A DNA stretch of 64,000 bases from Luedemannella flava (GTDB lineage Bacteria > Actinomycetota > Actinomycetes > Mycobacteriales > Micromonosporaceae): contig NZ_BAAALT010000022.1 of assembly GCF_039528515.1 (NCBI RefSeq), forward strand, positions 1 to 64,000, written 5' to 3'. Below, in pieces: positions 54,407 to 61,773 of this stretch (its first letter is position 1; the number at the start of each line of letters is the position of its first letter). A model generated the notes under the pieces. That model did not search any database. It was given only the letters and a program-made list of their open reading frames with translations, and was not told the DNA's origin. A program made the translations under genes and the position numbers.

Positions 54407-54504
54407 GGTCAGCCAGCCTACCCAGCGCCGGCTCGCGTTTCGCCTGCGGCGTACACAGCTTGCTGCCAGGGTCGGACGGGCCTTCGACGAGTACGGTGGA
54501 CGGC

Positions 54505-54582
54505 ATGACCGAGCGCAGCGAGGGAATCGGCTGGCACCGAATCAGTCATGTCGACGCCGACCGCGGGGAGGTGGCGGCGTGA
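54505..54582 (+). CDS. 25-aa leader peptide (MTERSEGI type) before the DUF2342 gene
   Basis: ATG at 54505, 25 codons, then TGA (54580-54582) overlapping the GTG start of the next gene as GTGA. The peptide begins MTERSEGI and has HVDA at 15-18. A homologous 25-codon frame precedes the gene at 56088-56765, with a 19-nt identity (TGACCGAGCGCAGCGAGGG) and a second identity GTCATGTCGACGCC at the same distance. Conserved length, conserved ends and the overlap argue that it is translated and couples to the downstream gene. It has no known domain. Confidence 0.55.
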   Translation: MTERSEGIGWHRISHVDADRGEVAA

Positions 54583-55868
54583 CCAACCCGCCGTTCGGTT
54601 TCTCGCTCCCCGGCGGCCCGGGCGGGCCGGATCCGAACGATCCGGCCCAGATGCAGGCCATCCTCGCCCAGCTCCAGCAGCTGATGGCGGCCGGATCGGG
54701 CGGCCCGGTCAACTGGGACCTGGCCACCCAGATCGCCCAGTCGCAGCTCACCGACGACCCGGCCGTGGCCGGCCCGGCGCGCGAGGCGGCCGCCGAGGCG
54801 CTGCGGCTGGCCGACCTGTGGCTCGAGCCCCAGTCGGCCCTGCCGTCGGGCATCGGCCACATCGAGGCGTGGCGGCGGGCCGAGTGGCTCACCAAGACCC
54901 TGCCCGTGTGGAAGAAGCTGTGCGACCCGGTGGCCAAGCACATGGTCAACGCCATGAGCGACCTGGTGCCCGAGGAGATGCGCGCCCAGCTCGGCCCGAT
55001 GGCCGCGATGCTGTCCTCGGTCGGCGGCGCCGTGTTCGGCAGCCAGCTCGGCACCGCCCTGGCCTCCCTGGCCGGCGAGGTCCTCTCGGCCGGCGACATC
55101 GGCCTCCCCCTCGGCCCGACCGGCACCGCGGCGCTCGTGCCCAAGAACATCAGCGAGTACGGCGAGGGTCTGGAGATCCCCGAGGACCAGATCCGGCTGT
55201 ACGTCGCCCTGCGCGAGGCCGCCCACCAGCGCCTCTTCGGTCACGTCCCGTGGCTGCGCGGGCACGTCCTCGCCGCCGTCGAGGCGTACGCGGCCGGCAT
55301 CAAGGTCGACCGGGAGGCGATCGAGGAGGCCATGGGCCGCATCGACCCGACCGACCCGGAGTCGATGCAGACCCTGCAGCTGGAGGGCATCTTCACGCCG
55401 GAGGAGTCGCCCGCCCAGCAGGCGGCGCTCGCCCGGCTGGAGACGATCCTGGCGCTCGTCGAGGGCTGGGTCGCGCACGTCGTGGACGCGGCCGCGGCCG
55501 GCCGACTGCCCGACGCGGTCCGCCTGGCCGAGACGTTCCGCCGCCGCCGCGCCGCCGGCGGCCCGGCCGAGCAGACGTTCGCCGCGCTGGTCGGCCTGGA
55601 GCTGCGGCCCCGCCGCCTGCGCGAGGCCACGGCCCTGTGGACGGCGCTCACCGCCGCCCGGGGCGTCGAGGGCCGCGACGGCATCTGGGCGCACCCCGAC
55701 CTGCTGCCCACGGGTGACGACTTCGCCGACCCGGAGCGCTTCGCGGCCGGCACCCCCGCCGAGGACGACTTCGTCATCCCCGACGACCTCAGCGGCCTCG
55801 ACCTCAACACCCCTCCCGACGACCGCTCCGACGACGACACGGAACCCGGCACCGACCCGAAGCCGTAA
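54579..55868 (+). CDS. DUF2342 zinc-dependent metalloprotease-like protein
   Basis: 429 aa, Rv3195-like. The N-terminus is Pro/Gly-rich (TNPPFGFSLPGGPGGPDPNDPAQMQ). The helical core shows WRRAEWLTKTLPVWKKLCDPVAKH, GGAVFGSQLGTALASLAGEVLSAGDIGLPL and REAAHQRLFGHVPWLRGHVLAAVEAYAAGI, where EAAHQRLF replaces a canonical HExxH helix, as is normal in this family. The tail is acidic. Function is not established; the family is structurally metalloprotease-like. The GTG start has GGGGAGG seven bases upstream, within the leader ORF. It is divergent from the PDZ protease gene. Confidence 0.88.
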   Translation: MTNPPFGFSLPGGPGGPDPNDPAQMQAILAQLQQLMAAGSGGPVNWDLATQIAQSQLTDDPAVAGPAREAAAEALRLADLWLEPQSALPSGIGHIEAWRRAEWLTKTLPVWKKLCDPVAKHMVNAMSDLVPEEMRAQLGPMAAMLSSVGGAVFGSQLGTALASLAGEVLSAGDIGLPLGPTGTAALVPKNISEYGEGLEIPEDQIRLYVALREAAHQRLFGHVPWLRGHVLAAVEAYAAGIKVDREAIEEAMGRIDPTDPESMQTLQLEGIFTPEESPAQQAALARLETILALVEGWVAHVVDAAAAGRLPDAVRLAETFRRRRAAGGPAEQTFAALVGLELRPRRLREATALWTALTAARGVEGRDGIWAHPDLLPTGDDFADPERFAAGTPAEDDFVIPDDLSGLDLNTPPDDRSDDDTEPGTDPKP

Positions 55869-55967
55869 CGGGCGGGCCTGTTGCCTGGCGCCCCGCGCTG
55901 GGAGTGGGATATTTCGGATATGTCGGGCGGGCTGTGCCGGTGGGTCGGGTTCCGCGGGAGCATGATT

Positions 55968-56020
55968 GCCGTTTGGGGATGCAGACCGCGCTGTAGCAGC
56001 ACTGTGCATCCCCAAACGGC
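55968..56020. terminator. Long inverted repeat between convergent genes
   Basis: GCCGTTTGGGGATGCA (55968-55983) and its exact complement (56005-56020) enclose 21 nt; with one G-T pair the arms extend to 20 bp. It lies between the ends of the DUF2342 gene and the convergent gene at 56088. A bidirectional terminator or a dispersed intergenic repeat are both possible. Confidence 0.6.
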
Positions 56021-56087
56021 GATCTTCGCCGCTCAAGGTCCGTCCGGGCGGGTCGGACCGCGGCACGCGGGCTAGCGTCGCCGGCCG

Positions 56088-56765
56088 CTATCCGTTGAGC
56101 AGGGCCCGGGTGGCGTCCCAGCCCTCCAGGCGCGGGTCCAGGGCGGCCAGGACCTCGGGGCCACGGAGGCGGTGCCAGCCGGCCGTCGAGACGACGTCCG
56201 TGAGCTGCGGGGCGACGCGGCGGACCGTGAGCACGTCCAGGGCGTCCAACTCCGCGTCGGGCAGCCAGTCGGGGGCCGGCAGGCGGGACGCGACGCCGAG
56301 CAGGCCCGGGCCGCCGTCCACGGCCGGCGCCGCCGCGAACGGGCGCGTGGTCAGGGGGCGCAGCAGCTTGGCGATGACGAGACCGGGCAGGTCCGGCGCG
56401 TCCGCGGCGATGAGCGCGACCTGATCCGGCGCACCGCCAGCGGGCGCGGCCTGATCCAGCGGGGCCGCGGCCGACGGGGCGCCGGCCGGGTTCGGGGCCG
56501 GCGGCACGGGCGGGCCCGCCACCGCCCGCAGCAGGTCCGGCAGGCGTGGGCTCGCCGCGGCGTACCAGGGAAGTCCTGGCCAGCCGACCTCGGACCGCAA
56601 CCAGACCTCGGACGCCGGCACGACGACCGCGGGTTCGACCTCGGCCATCAGGGCGAGTACGTCGAGGAGGTCCTCAGCCAGCGCGATGCGCCAGGCCACC
56701 GGGTCGATGCCGGGCGGGGTCCAGGTGGGCGGGGTGAGCACGGCGGCGGCGACGCGGCGGGTCAT
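56088..56765 (-). CDS. DUF2064-like (glycosyltransferase-A-fold) protein
   Basis: 225 aa. The pattern LLDVLALMAEVEPAVVVPASEV...QVALIAADAPDLPGLVIAKLLRPLTTRPFAAAPAVDGGPGLLGVASRLP resembles TIGR04282/DUF2064 proteins, which have a nucleotide-diphospho-sugar transferase fold related to CofC. The ADAPDLP segment is the usual GADSPDLP motif. A Pro/Ala-rich insertion (about 85-115) disrupts the domain, and the metal-binding pattern is degenerate, so activity is uncertain. The ATG at 56765 sits inside a perfect hairpin and overlaps the stop codon of a 25-codon leader ORF. Confidence 0.6.
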   Translation of the reverse strand: MTRRVAAAVLTPPTWTPPGIDPVAWRIALAEDLLDVLALMAEVEPAVVVPASEVWLRSEVGWPGLPWYAAASPRLPDLLRAVAGPPVPPAPNPAGAPSAAAPLDQAAPAGGAPDQVALIAADAPDLPGLVIAKLLRPLTTRPFAAAPAVDGGPGLLGVASRLPAPDWLPDAELDALDVLTVRRVAPQLTDVVSTAGWHRLRGPEVLAALDPRLEGWDATRALLNG

Positions 56766-56839
56766 GTCGACGCCCCGCTTCGCGGGGCGTCGACATGACC
56801 CACACCTGACCCGATGATGCCCTCGCTGCGCTCGGTCAC
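56762..56839 (-). CDS. 25-aa leader peptide (MTERSEGI type) before the DUF2064-like gene
   Basis: GTG at 56839, 25 codons, stop TGA at 56762-56764 overlapping the ATG of the next gene as ATGA. It begins MTERSEGI and has HVDA at 15-18, like the frame at 54505-54582. Its last codons form the arms of the 35-bp hairpin at 56763-56797. No clear ribosome site precedes the GTG, so it may be leaderless. Confidence 0.5.
   Translation of the reverse strand: MTERSEGIIGSGVGHVDAPRSGAST
56763..56797. promoter_or_regulatory. 35-bp perfect hairpin over a start codon
   Basis: Arms CATGTCGACGCCCCGC (56763-56778) and GCGGGGCGTCGACATG (56782-56797) enclose TTC. On the minus-strand transcript the 3' arm contains the ATG of the DUF2064-like gene, so the folded form would hide the start. 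Ribosomes finishing the leader ORF would open it. Confidence 0.6.
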
Positions 56840-56843
56840 GGGG

Positions 56844-57419
56844 TCAATCCTCGCTGATGCCGAGGCCGGCCGCGGCGGACACCCCTTCCAGGTAACCCCG
56901 GGCGCGCTCGGCCTTGGGGTAGCGGGCGACGAGCGACCAGAAGCGGGCGTTGTGGAACGGGACGACCAGGTGCGACAGCTCGTGCAGGAGCACGTAGTCG
57001 AGCACCCACTCGGGGAAGTCCATGATCCGGGAGGAGATCCGGATGGTGCGGTCGGCGGGGGTGCAGGAGCCCCAGCGGCCGTGCTGGTTGTTGACCCAAC
57101 GGACCGAGATCGGCGCCTGGGCGGCGCGCTGGTCGGACAGGTGCCGGTCGATCAGGCGCTGGGCGCGCTCGGCCAGATAGGTGTCGGTGCGGCGGTTGCG
57201 CTGCTCGCGGGCGTCGAGGCGGGCGAGCATCCGGTCGACCCACTCGCGCTCCTCGGCCCCGGAGAACTGGGCCGGGATGAGGACGACGACGCGCTCGCCG
57301 TCCCGGTAGGCGGACACGGTCCGTCGGCGGCGCTGGCTGCGCCGCACTTCTACGTCCGGCCGGCGTGGCACGGACACGAGGGTGCGAGCCAGCGCGGGCA
57401 CCGGGGGATGAGCACCCAC
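56844..57419 (-). CDS. YgjP/M48-type zinc metallopeptidase
   Basis: About 191 aa. The DUF45/WLM family pattern is clear: an N-terminal VEVRRSQRRRRTVSAYRDGERVVVLIP, then RWVNNQHGRWGSCTPADRTIRISSRIMDFPEWVLDYVLLHELSHLVVPFHNARFWSLVARYP, where HELSH plus a downstream His (FHNARFW) gives the zinc site. The family has poorly defined substrates. The GTG at 57419 is preferred because TAGGTT lies seven bases upstream with TTGCGG at a 19-bp spacing, suggesting a leaderless promoter; later in-frame GTGs are alternatives. It is followed by the leader ORF of the DUF2064-like gene on the same strand. Confidence 0.82.
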   Translation of the reverse strand: MGAHPPVPALARTLVSVPRRPDVEVRRSQRRRRTVSAYRDGERVVVLIPAQFSGAEEREWVDRMLARLDAREQRNRRTDTYLAERAQRLIDRHLSDQRAAQAPISVRWVNNQHGRWGSCTPADRTIRISSRIMDFPEWVLDYVLLHELSHLVVPFHNARFWSLVARYPKAERARGYLEGVSAAAGLGISED

Positions 57420-57610
57420 GTTCGGCAACCTAGCCCGCCGTGGCCTACCCTCCGCAAGGGGCAACTCTGCGATCTTGAACCTATATGAGCTGGTTAGCAG
57501 GGTTATTCGACGAAAGATTCCACCGTTCGGCCACCGGCGTGTCTCGGGCGATTTCGGGCATACCACCCCGACACTTCATGAGTTACACGAAACCGTCGGA
57601 GGAGGAGTCC

Positions 57611-57772
57611 GTGGCCGAGAAGGCACAGACGTACAACGGCTACTGCGTCAAGTGCAAGGAGAAGCGCGACTACGAGGGCACGGTCGAGGTGTCCAAGAGC
57701 GGCATGAAGATGGCCAAGGGCAAGTGCCCCGTGTGCGGCACGACCGTGAACCGGATTCTCGGCAAAGCCTGA
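57611..57772 (+). CDS. DUF5679 small zinc-ribbon protein
   Basis: 53 aa. Two CxxC pairs (YCVKCKEK and KCPVCGTT) form a zinc ribbon around EVSKSGMKMAKGK. The GTG at 57611 is chosen because GGAGGAGG lies just before it; an ATG at 57578 in the same frame would add eleven residues and is less well supported. Small proteins of this type are conserved in actinobacteria next to the ThiF-like and ABC1 genes. Function is unknown; nucleic-acid or protein binding is likely. Confidence 0.82.
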   Translation: MAEKAQTYNGYCVKCKEKRDYEGTVEVSKSGMKMAKGKCPVCGTTVNRILGKA

Positions 57773-57897
57773 CGCTCACTGACCGCAGCAGTCGCTGTGG
57801 ACAACTTCCCCGGAGGCTGTGGATAACTCGGGGAAGAAGTGGCTGAGGCTGTGGATAACCAGCAAAGTCACTACCGAGAGTGACACCATGACGCACC

Positions 57898-58965
57898 ATG
57901 AGTCGCCCGACGGATCGCCGGCCCGTCCTCGTTCCTTTCCTGCGCCGTCTCTGGCGTGACCCTCATCGGCTGCAGCTCGGCACCGATCCGCGCCGCGCCG
58001 TGATGATCGAGTTCTCCGATCCGGCGGGCGTACGCGTCCTCGACCTCCTTGACGGCACCCGCACCGAGCAGGCGCTCGTCAGCGAAGCGGGCCGGCTCGG
58101 CGTGTCCGCCGACGATGCCCTCACCCTCGTCGCCGAGCTGGGCCGGCTCGGCCTCGTGGTGGACGCGCCCACCCTCGATCCCGTCGCGCTTCCCGTGCCG
58201 ACCCGACGGCGGCTCGCCACCGAGGCGGCGGCCATCGCGGTCGGCGGCGCCACCCCGGCAGAGGTCCTGGGCCGGCGCTGGGCCGCCCGGGTGCGGGTGA
58301 GCGGGGCCGCCCGGCTCGGCGTCCACATCGCGTGCGTGCTCGCGAACTCGGGCGTCGGTCATCTCGATCCCGCCGTGACGGGGCAGGCCCAGCTCGCCGA
58401 CGCCGGTCCGGCCGGCCTGCTGCCCACCGACGCGTACCGGCCGCGGGCCGTGGTCGCCGCCGAAGCGATCCGGCGCGGCGCGCCCGAGGTGCGCGTCCAG
58501 GCGATCCCGCCCGGAGCCGCCACCGTCGAGGTCCTCGTCGGGTTCGGCGCCCCCGTCGAGCTGGTCGCCCTGGCCCACGAGCGGCGCCGCAGCGCCCATC
58601 TGGCCGTCGCCGTGCGCGACGGCACGGTCGTCGTGGGACCGTTCGTGCTGCCCGGGCGTACGCCGTGCCTGAACTGCATCGACCTGCACCGGCGCGACCG
58701 CGACCCGGCCTGGCCGGCGCTCGCCGCCCAGCTGACCACCACCGCCGAGGCCGCCGACACCGTGGCGGTCACGACGATGCTGGTCGGGGCGGCGTACGCG
58801 GCCCGCGAGGTGACCGACCACATCGACGGCGACGAACCGGTGACCATCGGCGCCACGGTCGAGATCGCCGGGCCGGGGCGCGAGAGCCGGCGACGGTGGA
58901 CCGCCCATCCGGCATGCGGATGCCTCACGGGGAACGCACGCCACACCCGCAGCGGCCCTTCTTAG
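57898..58965 (+). CDS. ThiF-like/cyclodehydratase-related protein
   Basis: 355 aa, Rv3196-like. The N-terminal winged region (RRLWRDPHRLQLGTDPRRAVMIEFSDPAGVRVLDLLDGTRTEQAL) resembles the peptide-binding domain of bacteriocin cyclodehydratase partners. A degenerate Rossmann/E1-like domain follows (GAARLGVHIACVLANSGVGHLDPA). A Cys pair near FVLPGRTPCLNCIDLHRRDRDPAWPALAAQL and C-terminal PACGCL resemble the zinc-binding cysteines of E1-like proteins. No precursor peptide or cyclodehydratase is in view. It is therefore probably the conserved housekeeping member of this family rather than part of a RiPP cluster. Confidence 0.75.
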   Translation: MSRPTDRRPVLVPFLRRLWRDPHRLQLGTDPRRAVMIEFSDPAGVRVLDLLDGTRTEQALVSEAGRLGVSADDALTLVAELGRLGLVVDAPTLDPVALPVPTRRRLATEAAAIAVGGATPAEVLGRRWAARVRVSGAARLGVHIACVLANSGVGHLDPAVTGQAQLADAGPAGLLPTDAYRPRAVVAAEAIRRGAPEVRVQAIPPGAATVEVLVGFGAPVELVALAHERRRSAHLAVAVRDGTVVVGPFVLPGRTPCLNCIDLHRRDRDPAWPALAAQLTTTAEAADTVAVTTMLVGAAYAAREVTDHIDGDEPVTIGATVEIAGPGRESRRRWTAHPACGCLTGNARHTRSGPS

Positions 58966-58980
58966 TGTTCAATTGATCGG

Positions 58981-60315
58981 GTGACCGACATCCCCCGACG
59001 GGCGGTCAGCCGCACCGCCCGTCTCGCCTCCCTGCCACTCGGCTTCGCCGGGCGTGCGGCCTGGGGATTCGGCAAGAAGGTCACCGGCATGGCCAACGAG
59101 GTGATCACCACCGAGGTGCAGCAGCGCACCGCGGAGCACCTGTTCAAGGTGCTGGGCCAGCTCAAGGGCGGCGCCATGAAGATGGGCCAGGCGCTGTCCG
59201 TCTTCGAGGCCGCGCTCCCCGAGGAGATCGCCGGGCCGTACCGGGCCGCCCTCACCAAGCTGCAGGAGGCGGCCCCGCCGCTGCCCGCCGCGACCGTGCA
59301 CAAGGTCCTCACCGAGGAGCTCGGCCCGCAGTGGCGCAAGAAGTTCAAGGAGCTCGACGACTCCCCCGCCGCGGCCGCCAGCATCGGCCAGGTCCACCGG
59401 GCCGTCTGGAAGGACGGCCGCGAGGTCGCCGTCAAGATCCAGTATCCGGGCGCCGGGCCGGCCCTCGTCGCCGATCTCAACCAGCTCGCCCGCTTCGCCG
59501 GGCTGTTCAAGGTGATCCAGCCCGGCCTCGACGTCAAGCCGCTCGTCGCCGAGCTGCGCGAACGCGTCGCCGAGGAGCTGGACTACCGGCTGGAGGCCAA
59601 CACCCAGAAGGCCTTCGCCAAGGCGTACGCGGACGACGAGGAGATCTTCGTCCCCAACGTCGTCGCGTCGTCGGACAAGGTGCTGGTCACCGAATGGGTG
59701 GACGGCGTCCCGCTCGCCCAGGTCATCAACTCCGGCACGCCCGCCGACCGCGACCTCGCCGGCCTGCGCATGGCCACCCTGCACTTCTCCGCGCCCACCC
59801 GCGCGAAGCTCCTGCACGCCGACCCGCACCCCGGCAACTTCCGGCTCCTGGAGGACGCGCGGCTCGCCGTGCTCGACTTCGGCGCCGTCGCCCGCATGCC
59901 GGACGGCCACCCCGAGGCGGTCGGCCGCATCACCCGCCTCGCGCTGGAGGGTCGCGCCGGCGACGTGCTCGACGGCCTGCGCGCGGAGGGCTTCGTATCC
60001 GGCGACATCGACGTCAACCCCGAAGAGCTTCTCGAGTACGTTCGACCGCTGCTCGATCCGGTCGCCGCCGAGGAGTTCCAGTTCACCCGCGCCTGGCTGC
60101 GCGGCGAGGCGACCCGCCTGGGCAACCCCCGCGGCCCCGCCTTCCAGTTCGGCAAGCAGCTGAACCTGCCCCCCGGCTACCTGATGCTCCAACGCGTAAC
60201 GATGGGCTCGATAGGCGTCCTGTGCCAACTGGAGGCGAAGGCCCCTTACCGAGCGGTCGTCCGCCGCTGGCTCCCCGGCTTCGCCTCCCCCGCCGCGGAA
60301 AGCCGCACCCACTAG
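58981..60315 (+). CDS. ABC1/UbiB atypical kinase-family protein
   Basis: 444 aa, Rv3197-like. Family hallmarks are in order: KGGAMKMGQALS (the KxGQ motif that occludes the site), the Ala-rich nucleotide loop AAAASIGQVHRAVW, VAVKIQYPG (lysine), EELDYRLEA, LLHADPHPGNFRLLED and VLDFGAVARMP. UbiB-type proteins are ATPases supporting lipid or quinone metabolism; in mycobacteria the homologue sits beside whiB7 and has been linked to intrinsic antibiotic tolerance. The GTG start follows the ThiF-like gene by 15 bp, so the two are probably one operon. No membrane helix is obvious. Confidence 0.9.
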   Translation: MTDIPRRAVSRTARLASLPLGFAGRAAWGFGKKVTGMANEVITTEVQQRTAEHLFKVLGQLKGGAMKMGQALSVFEAALPEEIAGPYRAALTKLQEAAPPLPAATVHKVLTEELGPQWRKKFKELDDSPAAAASIGQVHRAVWKDGREVAVKIQYPGAGPALVADLNQLARFAGLFKVIQPGLDVKPLVAELRERVAEELDYRLEANTQKAFAKAYADDEEIFVPNVVASSDKVLVTEWVDGVPLAQVINSGTPADRDLAGLRMATLHFSAPTRAKLLHADPHPGNFRLLEDARLAVLDFGAVARMPDGHPEAVGRITRLALEGRAGDVLDGLRAEGFVSGDIDVNPEELLEYVRPLLDPVAAEEFQFTRAWLRGEATRLGNPRGPAFQFGKQLNLPPGYLMLQRVTMGSIGVLCQLEAKAPYRAVVRRWLPGFASPAAESRTH

Positions 60316-60341
60316 CTCCCCGCGCCACCCACCCCTCCCCG

Positions 60342-60405
60342 CGGCAAAAGTCGACTTCTGGCGGTTATCCGAGCCCGAATAGGGTGCAGAAGTCGACTTT
60401 TGCGC
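60342..60405. repeat. Two 22-bp palindromes at a 42-bp spacing
   Basis: Units at 60342-60363 and 60384-60405, both with core GTCGAC and arms of the CGCCAGAA/TTCTGGCG type, are separated by a 20-bp spacer. Length, arm sequence and spacing equal those of the seven-unit array at 15443. The next expected position (60426) lies inside a poly-G run. Confidence 0.85.
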
Positions 60406-60411
60406 GCCCGG

Positions 60412-60444
<33 letters not shown>

Positions 60445-60495
60445 CGTAGGGCGGCCGGCCCACGGGAGTGGGCCGGCCGCGCATGTGTGTGTGCG

Positions 60496-60660
60496 TCAGA
60501 GGGAGCGGTAGAAGTTGCCCATCGCGCGGGCCTGCTCGCGGCGGGCCTGCATGGCGATGCGTCGGGCGCCGCGGGTGCCGGCGCTGGTGCGGAGAGCCTC
60601 AGAGCGGTTCTGAGGCGATCGCATTCGTACTCGGCTCAGGGCTTCGTTGATGAGATGCAT
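60496..60660 (-). CDS. Small basic protein downstream of whiB7
   Basis: 54 aa if it starts at the ATG at 60660, beginning MHLINEALSRVRM and continuing with Arg-rich helices (RGARRIAMQARREQARAMGNFYRSL). GAGGAG lies about 13 bases upstream, rather far; an ATG at 60720 is an alternative start. It is on the whiB7 strand, about 110 bp after whiB7, and may be part of its regulon. I do not recognise a family. The basic helical character suggests nucleic-acid or ribosome association, which is a guess. Confidence 0.45.
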   Translation of the reverse strand: MHLINEALSRVRMRSPQNRSEALRTSAGTRGARRIAMQARREQARAMGNFYRSL

Positions 60661-60767
60661 GGCGGTGGCGCTCCTCGGGCGGGTCTGTGTGGAAACAGTC
60701 AGGGAATTCGGGTGGGTCATCGGGGTTCGCTCTTTCGTGATTCGCTTCGTGGCGGTACGCATGGCGG

Positions 60768-61139
60768 TCAGGCCACCTTGATCAGGTCGGCGGCCCGCAG
60801 GCCGCTGGCGCCGACCAGGGCCGACGTCCGGTGGGCGAGCTCGACGCGCTGCGCGGCGTCGCGGGCGACGTCCTCCTTACGGGGACGGCCACGCGGCCGC
60901 TTCCGCGGCACAACCGCGCCCCGCTCGAAGATCTCGCCACCCCAGACACCCCACGGCTCCTCGCGCTCGACCGCCCCGGCGAGGCACTCGACGCGCAGCG
61001 GGCAGCCCCCGCAGAGCGCCTTCGCGACCTCAAGGTCGGCCGGCGTGTCCGCGAACCACAGGTCCGGGTCGTACTGGCGGCACGGAAGGTCCGCACCCAG
61101 CTCGACAGTGAAGTCGAGCGTCTGTGTCGCCAGAGTCAT
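60768..61139 (-). CDS. whiB7: WhiB7 transcriptional regulator
   Basis: 123 aa. The four iron-sulfur cysteines are C20, C43, C46 and C52 (LPCRQYD, ALCGGCPLRVEC), followed by the turn EPWGVWGGEIFERG. The C-terminal AT-hook RKRPRGRPRK identifies WhiB7 rather than other Wbl proteins. WhiB7 binds the primary sigma factor and activates intrinsic antibiotic-resistance genes on translation stress. The ATG at 61139 is preceded by GGGAG and an upstream GAGG. A long leader with a terminator hairpin lies upstream, the known attenuation arrangement. The neighbouring uvrD2 and ABC1 genes match mycobacterial order. Confidence 0.93.
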   Translation of the reverse strand: MTLATQTLDFTVELGADLPCRQYDPDLWFADTPADLEVAKALCGGCPLRVECLAGAVEREEPWGVWGGEIFERGAVVPRKRPRGRPRKEDVARDAAQRVELAHRTSALVGASGLRAADLIKVA

Positions 61140-61190
61140 CTCCCGGTTCACCTCTCTCTCGTCGTGATGATCTTTTGGATCGGTGGTGCA

Positions 61191-61234
61191 AATAAAGGAG
61201 GCCGCGGATCCCGGGTATCGGGTTCCGCGGCCTC
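61191..61234 (-). terminator. Attenuator terminator in the whiB7 leader
   Basis: GAGGCCGCGG (61198-61207) pairs with CCGCGGCCTC (61225-61234). On the minus-strand transcript it is followed by TTTATT, a Rho-independent form. It lies within the leader, about 60 bases before the whiB7 start. A CACCTCGAGG repeat just upstream could form a competing fold. Confidence 0.75.
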
Positions 61235-61254
61235 GAGGTGAGCCGGTGGTCTGT

Positions 61255-61653
61255 TTAGACCGGCCTTCCTCGAGGTGGAACCCCGCCGCTGCGACGCAGC
61301 GACTTCGCCATCCCGGCGCCCATGGCGCTCGTGTTGCCCTTGCTGGTGGTGCTGATGTTGCTGGCCTGCTCATCGAGGTTGATCTTGGAAATCTCGACAA
61401 GGGTCCCCTGGTGCTGCTGCGTGAACGTCGGCGCGGTGCGGGCCCCATATCCGGAGGCGGATACGACACCCAGGGCGGCGGCGGCCGGCGCGACGGCGCC
61501 GACCGCCGAGGGAGCCGACGCCCACTGGGACAGGTTCCGGACAGCCGACGAGCCCACGGTGCAAGCGTGGGCGGAGGCCGGCACAACCTGCTTTTGGGCA
61601 GACGTCGGCGCCGACGGTCGCGTGGTCGTCCAGATCTCCACCGTCGTCACCAC
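61255..61653 (-). CDS. Candidate leader ORF of the whiB7 transcript
   Basis: An open frame of 132 codons at most (GTG at 61653) ends in TAA 20 bases before the attenuator hairpin. Its last part is NISTTSKGNTSAMGAGMAKSLRRSGGVPPRGRPV. The true start could be any later ATG (for example MGAGMAKS). Position and the Arg/Pro-rich end fit a sensor ORF whose stalling by antibiotics would alter folding of the terminator. The Ala-rich N-terminal part may be untranslated. Confidence 0.35.
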   Translation of the reverse strand: MVTTVEIWTTTRPSAPTSAQKQVVPASAHACTVGSSAVRNLSQWASAPSAVGAVAPAAAALGVVSASGYGARTAPTFTQQHQGTLVEISKINLDEQASNISTTSKGNTSAMGAGMAKSLRRSGGVPPRGRPV

Positions 61654-61738
61654 CTCTCTGCCTCAGCCCGCCACCGCTACCTCGGTGGACGGTCGGTTGT
61701 GCCCAGTAAGAATTTCCCAGCTCTTCGCCGGTGAGAGC

Positions 61739-61770
61739 AGGTTATGCCCTCCCCTCGCGGGAGGGCAACC
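61739..61770. terminator. Terminator of uvrD2
   Basis: GCCCTCCC (61746-61753) pairs with GGGAGGGC (61759-61766), with flanking GGTT/AACC. It lies four bases past the uvrD2 stop on the minus strand. The whiB7 promoter should lie between it and about 61660, where an AT-rich patch (AAATTCTTA on the minus strand) is seen. Confidence 0.65.
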
Positions 61771-61773
61771 GAA

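Noticed and set aside
57898..58965. RiPP (thiazole/oxazole) biosynthesis cluster
   Set aside because: Only the ThiF-like partner is present, in its conserved housekeeping position, with no precursor peptide or cyclodehydratase.
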